64,000 nucleotides of DNA from Imperialibacter roseus (lineage in GTDB: Bacteria; Bacteroidota; Bacteroidia; Cytophagales; Cyclobacteriaceae), in assembly GCF_032999765.1 (NCBI RefSeq), contig NZ_CP136051.1, positions 6,677,501 to 6,741,500 of the forward strand, given 5' to 3'. Positions 53,971 to 61,684 of this stretch are shown piece by piece; positions within the stretch are counted from its first letter, which is position 1, and each line of letters begins with the position of its first letter. The notes beneath the pieces were generated by a model, which was not told where the DNA came from, searched no databases, and saw nothing but the letters and a program-made list of their open reading frames with translations. Made by a program: the position numbers and the translations under genes.

Positions 53971-55902
53971 ATGTATGCAGTTGGTATAAGGGTGGTCGGG
54001 CTGGTAGCCTGTGTCATCCTTTTTTTGTTTGGTGCAAAGGGTCAGGAGGTTGCTGCTGATTCTGTCCGTATGGGTAAAGTCCTGGCCCCAGTGGAGGTCA
54101 GCGACACATGGCTTCACAGCTATGCAGTGGGAGGCCATTCGGAGCCACTCGACCCGATGGCTATTCAAAGGCAAGCAGCTACATCGTTAGGCAAGTTACT
54201 TCAGGCGCAGCAAGGCATTTACCTGAAGGAGTACGGCCCCGGCATGCTCAGCTCTATTAGCCTCAGGGGCACATCGGCCAGCCAAACCTCCCTGCTTTGG
54301 AATGGCCTTCTCATCAATTTTCCATCACTAGGCCAGGCCGATTTCTCGCTAATCCCTAATTTCTTTATCGACCAGGCAGAGGTTTTTTATGGAGGAGTAA
54401 GTTCTCTGGCCGGGTCTGGCGCTATTGGTGGCGCTGTGGCTGTCAGTGATAGGGTCGATAAAGACCTCCGAAGCATAGGGTTAACCCAGGAAGTTGGGAG
54501 CTTTGGCACTAGCTTTTCAGGGCTTAAGGTCAAGGCTTCGGGTGAGAGAGCTGGCATTTCGCTCGCTGGCTTTTATAAGAAATCCGACAATGACTACACC
54601 TACCGGAACCTGGCAAAAGTCGGGCAGCCAATTGAAAGACAATCTCATGGCGCTTACATGGGCAAAGGCCTGAAGGCGGCTGCATTCTGGAATCCATGGT
54701 CAAAGGGTGTTTTTGACCTCGAAGGTTGGTTGGCTCAGTATGACAGAGAAATTATCCCGCCCTACACTGTCGCTTCGGTCGGCGACACTCAGGTTGATCA
54801 GTCGCTGCGGCTTTCGCTGGGTTATGTGCATAGCATTAGCCCGCTATTGAAATGGGAATCGAGGGCTGGTAGAATCTATGACTTCATCAGATTCAACGGA
54901 CTGGCTTCAGCTACTACCCAGTATATGTGGAATAATAGCATTGAATGGATGCCAATCTCCAAAGTTCAACTCCGGGCCGGAGGATTGATCAACCACATAG
55001 CTGCCGATGTGCCAGAGTACGGTGGCGACTTGACCGAAAACCGATCCAATGCCTTTTTAATGGTCAACTGGTTTCCTTCAGCCCGATGGACACTGAATGC
55101 GAAAGTTCGTCAGGAAATTGTTGCTGGTAAATGGAACCCCGTTTCACCTTCGCTGGGAGCTGACGTTTTGATTTTAAAATCAGACGAAGTTTCCCTCAAT
55201 TGGCGCTCGCAGATTTCCAGAAGCTATCGGGTGCCCACGCTTAACGACCGCTACTGGAGCCCTGGTGGCAACTTAAACCTGAAGCCAGAGCAAGGTTGGA
55301 ATGCAGAGTCTGGATTCGATTATTCCATCAAACAGGGAAAACATGTACTGAAAGCATCTGCCACTGGCTTCGCTCACTGGATTCAAGACTGGATTCTTTG
55401 GCTACCGCAGGCGGCGGGTTATTGGTCGCCAGTGAATGTGAGGAATGTGTTTTCCCGTGGCGGTGAGCTATCGGCTGGTCATGAGTGGAGCGCTGGCGAA
55501 TGGGTGTTAACCAACGATGTGAACTACAAGCTGACCGTATCGCAGATCCGGGCAGGTTACTCTGGCGACGACAGCAACATCGGTAATCAGCTGCCTTATG
55601 TGCCGCTGCATCAGGGGAGCTGGAGCGTGGGTGCACAAACATGGCCATGGCATTTTGATTCCCAGGTTTCATTCTATGGCAGCAGGTATACGCTCGTTGA
55701 TAACGATATCAATCTCGATGCCTATACCCTGTGGAACCTGGAGGCTGGCAGGCAAATTCGAGCTGGAAAGTCGCTTTTTTCGCTTTCAGTCAAAGTCGAC
55801 AACGTGCTGGGCAAAAGGTATGAGAACCTGCAATACAGACCCATGCCGGGTCGCTCTTTCTCTTTTCAATTGAATTACACTTTAAACCAAGATAAAAAAT
55901 GA
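53971..55902 (+). CDS. btuB: TonB-dependent cobalamin receptor (BtuB-like)
   Basis: This 643-residue outer-membrane receptor has a signal peptide (ending LFGAKGQ), a plug domain (about 35-165, with SISLRGTSASQTSLLWNGL and a GGVSSLAGSGAIGGAV segment), and a large beta barrel ending in a Phe-containing strand (FQLNYTL). It imports cobalamin using energy from TonB. The riboswitch directly upstream supports the substrate. It lacks the N-terminal CarboxypepD extension of SusC-type receptors. It overlaps the BtuG-like gene by 4 bases (ATGA). Confidence 0.93.
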   Translation: MYAVGIRVVGLVACVILFLFGAKGQEVAADSVRMGKVLAPVEVSDTWLHSYAVGGHSEPLDPMAIQRQAATSLGKLLQAQQGIYLKEYGPGMLSSISLRGTSASQTSLLWNGLLINFPSLGQADFSLIPNFFIDQAEVFYGGVSSLAGSGAIGGAVAVSDRVDKDLRSIGLTQEVGSFGTSFSGLKVKASGERAGISLAGFYKKSDNDYTYRNLAKVGQPIERQSHGAYMGKGLKAAAFWNPWSKGVFDLEGWLAQYDREIIPPYTVASVGDTQVDQSLRLSLGYVHSISPLLKWESRAGRIYDFIRFNGLASATTQYMWNNSIEWMPISKVQLRAGGLINHIAADVPEYGGDLTENRSNAFLMVNWFPSARWTLNAKVRQEIVAGKWNPVSPSLGADVLILKSDEVSLNWRSQISRSYRVPTLNDRYWSPGGNLNLKPEQGWNAESGFDYSIKQGKHVLKASATGFAHWIQDWILWLPQAAGYWSPVNVRNVFSRGGELSAGHEWSAGEWVLTNDVNYKLTVSQIRAGYSGDDSNIGNQLPYVPLHQGSWSVGAQTWPWHFDSQVSFYGSRYTLVDNDINLDAYTLWNLEAGRQIRAGKSLFSLSVKVDNVLGKRYENLQYRPMPGRSFSFQLNYTLNQDKK

Positions 55903-56933
55903 AAAAGCTAGCATTATGGAGTTTAGTAGCCGCAGTTTTCCTAACCAGCTGTGGAGGTGACGACGAAGGTGAACCCAATAACGGTGTGGGATCCGTCTAT
56001 GTAGTCAATGAAGGGAATTTTAACCAAACGAATGGAAGTATCACCTCCTATGACCCGGAAAGCGGGGAGGTTTCTGCCTTCGTTTTCCAAACGGCCAACA
56101 GTCGGCCGCTGGGCGACGTAGTACAATCCTTGTTTATCGATGCCGACGAGGTAGGCTACGTGGTAGTGAACAACAGCAAAAAGATTGAAGTGGTGAATGC
56201 TGACTTTGTTTCAACAGCCACTATTGAGGACAACCTGGCCAATCCAAGGTATTTGTTGCGGGCCAACGATCAGCTCTTTGTCAGCAACTGGGGCACTTTC
56301 GATGAGAACTACGCCCTTGATCAGTCGTACGTACTAATTCTTGACGCTACCACTTTTGAAAAGGAGGGGGTAATTAATACAGAGGACGGCACTGAAAATC
56401 TGGCCTATGCTGATGGCTTCGTCTATGCTTCCAATAGTTTTGGGAATACAGTATCTGTAATTAAGACCAGTACCGGAGAACTGGAGACAACCCTCGAAGT
56501 CGGTTATTCGCCGGGAGAAATGGAGGTGGATGAGGCCGGCACCATTTGGCTGATCTGCGGTGGAAGCTATCAGGGCAACGACGGGGCCATCTATAAGCTT
56601 GGCACATCCGCAGCTACCAAAGAGGTCGACCTTGAGTTTAATCCTTCGGCACGACTATCCATCGATAAAGAGCAGGGCGTATTGTATTACATAGCAGGCA
56701 CCTCAGTTGGAAGCTATGAAACTACACAAAAGGTGCTTGAAAAGGCGTTTATTACAATTGATGAGGCAGTTGGCTTTTATGGACTAGGTTATAATGAAGC
56801 CGAGGATGTCATCTACATAGCAGACGCCAAAGGCTTTCAGGGCAAAGGCACCGTGTACAGATATTCTGCCGATGGAGAAAAACTATCGACATTTGAAGCA
56901 GGGGTAGCTCCAAATGGCTTTGTTTTCAAATAA
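55899..56933 (+). CDS. BtuG-like surface beta-propeller lipoprotein
   Basis: This 344-residue lipoprotein has a leader ending LTSC (about residue 18) followed by acidic residues, a signal for surface export in Bacteroidota. The body is a YncE/DUF5074-like seven-bladed propeller (repeats such as VYVVNEGNFNQTNGSI and FVSNWGT). BtuG of Bacteroides has this fold, sits on BtuB and captures B12 with very high affinity. The immediate translational coupling to btuB supports that role here. It differs from the sialidase-like lipoprotein at 47 kb. Confidence 0.85.
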   Translation: MKKLALWSLVAAVFLTSCGGDDEGEPNNGVGSVYVVNEGNFNQTNGSITSYDPESGEVSAFVFQTANSRPLGDVVQSLFIDADEVGYVVVNNSKKIEVVNADFVSTATIEDNLANPRYLLRANDQLFVSNWGTFDENYALDQSYVLILDATTFEKEGVINTEDGTENLAYADGFVYASNSFGNTVSVIKTSTGELETTLEVGYSPGEMEVDEAGTIWLICGGSYQGNDGAIYKLGTSAATKEVDLEFNPSARLSIDKEQGVLYYIAGTSVGSYETTQKVLEKAFITIDEAVGFYGLGYNEAEDVIYIADAKGFQGKGTVYRYSADGEKLSTFEAGVAPNGFVFK

Positions 56934-56994
56934 AGAGTCGTGTTGCAACCCTTGAATCTGGCTACCGTCTTTTACTCAAAATGAACTAACCATT

Positions 56995-57675
56995 ATGAGA
57001 AAGATAGGAGTACTTATACTTGGATTACTAATCGCCGGTCAGGTTTGGGCAGGAGAAGAAACAAGAGAGTTGTCTTCGTTCAGCAGCCTCGATATCGGTG
57101 GCGCTTTTAAAGTGACATTGAAGAAAACCGGCAGGCACAGGGTATTCATTGATGCAGATGACAATGTGATAGACAGAATTCGAACCGAGGTTGTTGGCAG
57201 CACTTTGAAAGTCTATATCAAAGACAATAATTTCAGGTCGAGCGGGCCCATGAATCTGACTATTGAGTTTTCTAACATCAACGGCATGGATTTAAGCGGG
57301 GCTTCCACAGTTGTATGCGACGATGTCATCACAGCTTCGACGTTCGATCTGGATGTAAGTGGAGCCGGTTCTACAAAGCTGATCATTGAGACAGACAGGC
57401 TAAGGGCTGACATGACAGGTGCAGGCACACTTACGCTGAGAGGAAAGGCCAGGGAACAAGTCATTGATATAACCGGTGCGGGAAGCTACAATGCCGAGGA
57501 GTTTGAATGTGACTACACCGAGGTCGAGTCTTCAGGGGCTGGGACGGCCAGGGTAGTGGCCAACAAAGAGCTTAGGGCAGAATGTAGCGGCGCAGGTTCA
57601 GTTCGTTACAAAGGCAATCCGCAGAAGGTTTATGCTGACTCAAACGGCGCAGGCTCAGTCAAAAGAATGAATTAA
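56995..57675 (+). CDS. DUF2807 (head-GIN) domain protein
   Basis: This 226-residue exported protein has a signal peptide (ending QVWA) and a DUF2807 beta-helix domain with repeated short strands: DLSGASTVVCDD, DLDVSGAGSTKL, ADMTGAGTLTL, DITGAGSYNA. The repeats form a right-handed beta-helix-like stack. Such proteins are widespread in Bacteroidota as putative envelope components; no reaction is known. It follows the BtuG-like gene by 61 bases and may or may not share its transcript. Confidence 0.85.
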   Translation: MRKIGVLILGLLIAGQVWAGEETRELSSFSSLDIGGAFKVTLKKTGRHRVFIDADDNVIDRIRTEVVGSTLKVYIKDNNFRSSGPMNLTIEFSNINGMDLSGASTVVCDDVITASTFDLDVSGAGSTKLIIETDRLRADMTGAGTLTLRGKAREQVIDITGAGSYNAEEFECDYTEVESSGAGTARVVANKELRAECSGAGSVRYKGNPQKVYADSNGAGSVKRMN

Positions 57676-57681
57676 TAGGGG

Positions 57682-57709
57682 AGGGGTGTTTTCACCCCTT
57701 CTTTTTTTT
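57682..57709 (+). terminator. Terminator after the DUF2807 gene
   Basis: A 7-bp stem (AGGGGTG / CACCCCT) is followed by an eight-T run. Its right side runs into the stop region of meaB on the other strand. Confidence 0.85.
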
Positions 57710-58705
57710 GTAGAGGTCAAACAGCTGGTGGGCTGCAGTTACGGGGTTTAGCTCTCTATTTTCCACTTTTGCAGCGAGGTCTTTGACTTCCTCTTTTACC
57801 AGACGATTGAATTCCTGTTTCAAAAGCCCATCAAGCTTCTGATGCATCCATTGCAGGTTTTGCTGGGATCGCTGATGTGCTAAATAGCCATTGGCAGTCA
57901 TCTTTTCGTTGAACGACTCAATCAAAATCCATAACTCACCTATTCCCTCGCCGAGAAGAGCGGAGCATGTTGTCACCTGAGTAACCCAGCCGGAAGGAGG
58001 CAGCGAGAAGTAGTGAACCACTTGTTTAAGCTCCTGGAGGGTCTTCTTAACTACCGGAATATTGTCACCGTCTGCCTTGTTGATCACAATGGCGTCGGCC
58101 ATCTCCATAATGCCCTTTTTTATACCCTGCAGGTCATCGCCTGCTCCTGCTATGGTCAGCAGCAGAAAGAAGTCACACATGTCTCTTACCAGGGTCTCCG
58201 ATTGACCTACTCCCACAGTCTCTATCAAAATGACGTCGAACCCGACCGCTTCGCACAGTAACATGGCCTCACGTGACTGATCTGCCACGCCCCCGAGGGT
58301 AGAACCCGTAGGAGTGGGTCTTATGTAGGCATTTGGGTTGACGGCGAGCTTATTCATCCTGGTTTTGTCGCCCAAAATACTGCCCTTGGTTTGCTTGCTC
58401 GACGGGTCAACCGCCAATACTGCCACCTTTTTACCTAGTCTGGTAAGGTGTACGCCAAAGGCTTCTATGAAGGTGCTCTTCCCAACGCCTGGTATGCCCG
58501 ACACACCAATTCTCGTCGCCTTGCCTGTTTTGCTTAACAATCTGTCAATCAGTTGCTCAGCAAGCGCTCTGTCAGACGGTAGTTTGCTTTCCACCAAGGT
58601 AATACCCCTGGCCAGCGCCACCCTGTCGCCCCTGATTATTCCGCTAATCAACTCCTCTAATGTTGGTCTTTTTGGTATATTCGTTGACATCCAAGAAAAA
58701 GTCAT
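57692..58705 (-). CDS. meaB: Methylmalonyl-CoA mutase-associated GTPase MeaB
   Basis: This 337-residue G3E-family GTPase has the P-loop GIPGVGKSTF (about residues 68-77), the switch region DPSSKQTKGSILGDKTRM (about 100-117) and NKADGDN (G4). MeaB protects and reloads methylmalonyl-CoA mutase, an adenosylcobalamin enzyme. The mutase itself is not in the window. Its position beside a complete B12 uptake cluster is a clear functional link. It converges with the DUF2807 gene. Confidence 0.95.
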   Translation of the reverse strand: MTFSWMSTNIPKRPTLEELISGIIRGDRVALARGITLVESKLPSDRALAEQLIDRLLSKTGKATRIGVSGIPGVGKSTFIEAFGVHLTRLGKKVAVLAVDPSSKQTKGSILGDKTRMNKLAVNPNAYIRPTPTGSTLGGVADQSREAMLLCEAVGFDVILIETVGVGQSETLVRDMCDFFLLLTIAGAGDDLQGIKKGIMEMADAIVINKADGDNIPVVKKTLQELKQVVHYFSLPPSGWVTQVTTCSALLGEGIGELWILIESFNEKMTANGYLAHQRSQQNLQWMHQKLDGLLKQEFNRLVKEEVKDLAAKVENRELNPVTAAHQLFDLYKKKKG

Positions 58706-58811
58706 ACTGGCTTAAACCGACTACAATATACATTCGTCCCTCAAATAATAAGCTTCGTCGAAAGAACCGAAAAAAAAATTGTTCTATTTTAAGTTTAATT
58801 TGTCTTTTACT

Positions 58812-58819
58812 TATGTTTG
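58812..58819 (+). promoter_or_regulatory. Possible Bacteroidota -7 element for the CHASE2 gene
   Basis: TATGTTTG matches TAnnTTTG exactly, 58 bases upstream of the CHASE2 start. A TTTG lies only 9 bases before it, closer than the usual 19-21, so this is a partial match. Confidence 0.35.
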
Positions 58820-58876
58820 TATCGTCGGTTCGTGAATATTTAGTTACTTACCAGTTGGCAAAGCAACTAATCTACT

Positions 58877-60127
58877 ATGAAAGCAAACAGAAGAGAATTT
58901 TGGCTGGACTCGATTTTTGGAACAGCCTTCATATTCTTACTGATGTGGACGTTTTATTCCGTTACCGCATTTAAGGTCTTTGACTTATTTGATCCGATTG
59001 GAGACGCTCTTGGAGATGTAGAGCTCACTGATGTGGTATTCTCCCAGCTAAGGGAGCCGGCAGTTCCTGACGACAGGATTGTGCTGGTGAACCTGGGCAG
59101 GGTAAACAGGGCAGATATTGGGTATATGATTGATATTGTCAATCAATATGAACCAAAGGTAATTGGCCTCGATACCTATTTCAGAACGCCCAAAGATTCT
59201 GCTGTCGATGCCATTATGGAGGATGCTTTTTCGAGGGTTGATAACCTGGTAATTGGTAGCATTCTTCAGAACTTTAATGAAGAGAAGCTGGAATTTGATT
59301 CTCTGGGGAAATCTCTTCCAAGATTCACTCAGCATGCTGAGACGGGTTTTGTTAATTTTATAACAGATGCCCAAACTCAGGAAGAGTTGAAAATGACCCG
59401 GGAGTTCACTCCCAAGGAGATGGTGGCAGGGCAACAAGAACTGGCATTTGCTGTAAAGCTGGCTCAGTATTTGGAACCTGAAAAGGTAGACAGGTTGTTG
59501 AAAAGAGGCAACGAGCGGGAAACGATTAATTACCGAGGCAATGTGATGGACTTCGGTGCGTCGGTGTATGGTACGATGTTTTTCGCACTGGACGTTAATC
59601 AAGTTTTTGATCAGAACTTCGATCCATCTCTGATCAAGGATAAAATTGTGATCTTCTGCTTTTTAGGTGAGTATCTTGGTGATAGACTGACAATAGAAGA
59701 CAAGTACTATTCGCCGATTAACTCGCAGTTTGCAGGAAGATCCTATCCGGATATGTTTGGGGGAGTTGTGCATGCCAACATTGTGGCCATGATTCTCAAT
59801 GAGGATTACATTGATGCCATGGATGATGCAACCGGCGCTATAATTGGTGTGCTGTTGTGTTTGATCAATGTAGCGGCTTTTTCTTACATATACAGAGTGT
59901 ATTCCAAGTGGTACGATGGTGCCACTAAATTGATACAGCTGGTGGAAGTTTTGGGCATCAGCTTTATGAATGTTTATGTATTGGACAAGTTCAATTATAA
60001 ACCGGAGTTAACCATAGGCATGGTAGCAATAGCACTTGCCGGCGATTCTCTGGAGGTATATTACAGCGTGGTGAAGAATTCAGTCACCGGGCTTTTTAAA
60101 AGTAGAAAAAGAAAAATTAAATTGTAA
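58877..60127 (+). CDS. CHASE2-domain sensor protein without output domain
   Basis: This 416-residue protein has one N-terminal membrane segment (about 14-33), a periplasmic CHASE2 domain (about 34-310, with PDDRIVLVNLGRVNR and the conserved IGLDTYF), and three C-terminal membrane segments (about 318-338, 352-372, 382-396). It ends in a short basic tail. CHASE2 normally senses an extracellular signal and passes it to a kinase or cyclase; none is fused here. The FecR-like gene follows after 19 bases, so both are likely cotranscribed. Confidence 0.88.
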   Translation: MKANRREFWLDSIFGTAFIFLLMWTFYSVTAFKVFDLFDPIGDALGDVELTDVVFSQLREPAVPDDRIVLVNLGRVNRADIGYMIDIVNQYEPKVIGLDTYFRTPKDSAVDAIMEDAFSRVDNLVIGSILQNFNEEKLEFDSLGKSLPRFTQHAETGFVNFITDAQTQEELKMTREFTPKEMVAGQQELAFAVKLAQYLEPEKVDRLLKRGNERETINYRGNVMDFGASVYGTMFFALDVNQVFDQNFDPSLIKDKIVIFCFLGEYLGDRLTIEDKYYSPINSQFAGRSYPDMFGGVVHANIVAMILNEDYIDAMDDATGAIIGVLLCLINVAAFSYIYRVYSKWYDGATKLIQLVEVLGISFMNVYVLDKFNYKPELTIGMVAIALAGDSLEVYYSVVKNSVTGLFKSRKRKIKL

Positions 60128-60146
60128 AACATTAAAAATTAGACCT

Positions 60147-61082
60147 ATGAAAATGAGAACAATTCTTTTGACGTTCTTGGTGTTGCTGACTTTTTTGAGC
60201 AGCAATGTATTGGCTCAGGGTTATGAGTTTCGTGTATTGGCTAATAAAGGTGAAAACCAAGTAAAAAAGGCTGGTGCAAGTCAGGCAGAGACCTTGAAAA
60301 CTGGCGCAACGCTTGCGAAAGGTGATCAAATCATCGCTGCAAATGGCGCTTATATCGGACTGGTGCACAGCAGCGGTAAAACGACTGAGATAAGAACTCC
60401 AGGCACGGTAAAGATTGACGATTTGTCTGCAAAAATTGCAGCAACGACCTCTACTACTGCCAGCCGTTATACTAGCTACATCGCTGCTAAAATGAATGAA
60501 AGCGATGGTGGTGGAAATTACCGGTCAAACATGAAGGCAACTGGTGCTGTTGAAAGAGCTACTAATACGTCTGCTATCAATGTGATGCTTCCAAACTCTG
60601 TTGACTTTTATGGTGACAATGCTATTGTTCGTTGGAAGGCAATCGGTGAGGGCGACGCAACTTACATAGTAACTGTAAAGAACATTTTTGATGAGGAGGT
60701 GGCTAAAATCGAAACTGATCAGACAGCTTATGAGCTTGACTTCACTAACCCGAAGCTGGCTCAGGAGAGACTAGTGATTCTTAATGTTAAAGTTAAAGGT
60801 GACGAGGATTTGAAGTCATCTGACTATGGCATCAAGCGTCTTTCAAACACTGAGTCTGCTAAGGTGAATGAAAACATCAAAGGACTTAAGAGTGAAGTAA
60901 ACGAAGAAACACCGCTGAATAAGATCATTTATGCCTCTTTCTTCGAAGAAAACAATCTTGTGCTTGATGCACTGACCAAGTACGAAGAGGCTATCGAAAT
61001 GTCTCCTGAAGTACAGGACTTCCAGGACATGTACCAGAGCTTCCTTGTAAAGAACGGTCTTGCTGCTGCGACAGCTAACTAA
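60147..61082 (+). CDS. Exported FecR-like protein
   Basis: This 311-residue exported protein has a signal peptide (ending SNVLAQ). A FecR-like beta domain follows (about 25-95, with GATLAKGDQIIAANGAYIGLVHSSGKTTEI), then an Ig-like or coiled middle region (about 130-230) and a helical C-terminal end that resembles a single TPR unit (KYEEAIEMSPEVQDF, about 280-294). It directly follows the CHASE2 gene. In other bacteria FecR-like and CHASE2 proteins are often paired, with the former outside the membrane. A strong terminator ends the transcript. Confidence 0.75.
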   Translation: MKMRTILLTFLVLLTFLSSNVLAQGYEFRVLANKGENQVKKAGASQAETLKTGATLAKGDQIIAANGAYIGLVHSSGKTTEIRTPGTVKIDDLSAKIAATTSTTASRYTSYIAAKMNESDGGGNYRSNMKATGAVERATNTSAINVMLPNSVDFYGDNAIVRWKAIGEGDATYIVTVKNIFDEEVAKIETDQTAYELDFTNPKLAQERLVILNVKVKGDEDLKSSDYGIKRLSNTESAKVNENIKGLKSEVNEETPLNKIIYASFFEENNLVLDALTKYEEAIEMSPEVQDFQDMYQSFLVKNGLAAATAN

Positions 61083-61101
61083 GACAAGGCAAAAAATAAA
61101 T

Positions 61102-61129
61102 AAAAAAAGGGGCGGAAGCCCCTTTTTTT
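61102..61129 (+). terminator. Terminator after the CHASE2-FecR operon
   Basis: The stem GGGGC-GGAA-GCCCC is extended by A-T pairs and followed by seven T residues, starting about 20 bases past the stop codon. Confidence 0.9.
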
Positions 61130-61219
61130 ATGGCCATATATGCTGACAAAAGAAAAGCGGTTGGGTTCAGGTGAGAGAGGTGAAGGCTAGAACGGAGATT
61201 CTTAGGGCAGCGGTTACGG

Positions 61220-61366
61220 GATCAAGCGGAAAACCTGGGGTATAAAACTCGAAAGGAACGTTATTCGATTCAGCAAATAGGCGGCAATAAAAAAGCAAAA
61301 CTGGTTCAATGCGTCTCGCCCGGCCGGGCGTCTCCAGTCGGACAGGCTTGAATCTTTTGCATTTTT
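61220..61366 (+). repeat. Dispersed repeat unit C
   Basis: This is the distant copy of the repeat family seen at 1.2-1.8 kb. It has the opening motif GATCAAGCGGAAAACCTGGGG, a GC-rich palindromic block (CGCCCGGCCGGGCG, about 61318-61331) and a closing GCTTGAATCTTTTGC. It lies in the 600-base convergent gap between the FecR-like and CHAT genes. Confidence 0.65.
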
Positions 61367-61630
61367 ATGCAAGCAAAAAATACCCATGCCAAAAGTAAAT
61401 CCCCCAGAAATACAGATTGATCCCGGTTACGTCATGAAATCAGGCCTTGAAATTCTGAACTGATTCCAACTGATTGACCCAATAGCAAAGCAGCGCCATC
61501 TTTGCGACGGCTGCTTCCGGCTAGCAGAACGCCTTCAAGAAATCTCCCGGCATCCGTTCATCTGACCGCTGCTGGCTTCACTCTAATGCTATAGCTTTGC
61601 TAAGCTCCTGCCAGACAACAGGTTAACAAT
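61367..61630. other. Non-coding remainder of the convergent gap
   Basis: No convincing ORF, RNA gene or known repeat is visible here. It contains patches with high G+C that could be a further decayed repeat. Confidence 0.4.
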
Positions 61631-61659
61631 AAAAAAGAGACTGCCTTTCGACAGTCTCC
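61631..61659 (-). terminator. Terminator after the CHAT gene
   Basis: The minus strand reads a 7-bp stem (GAGACTG / CAGTCTC) followed by TTTTTTA, 26 bases past the stop codon of the CHAT gene. Confidence 0.85.
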
Positions 61660-61684
61660 TTCAAGTCAGGTGCGTGTACTAGAA

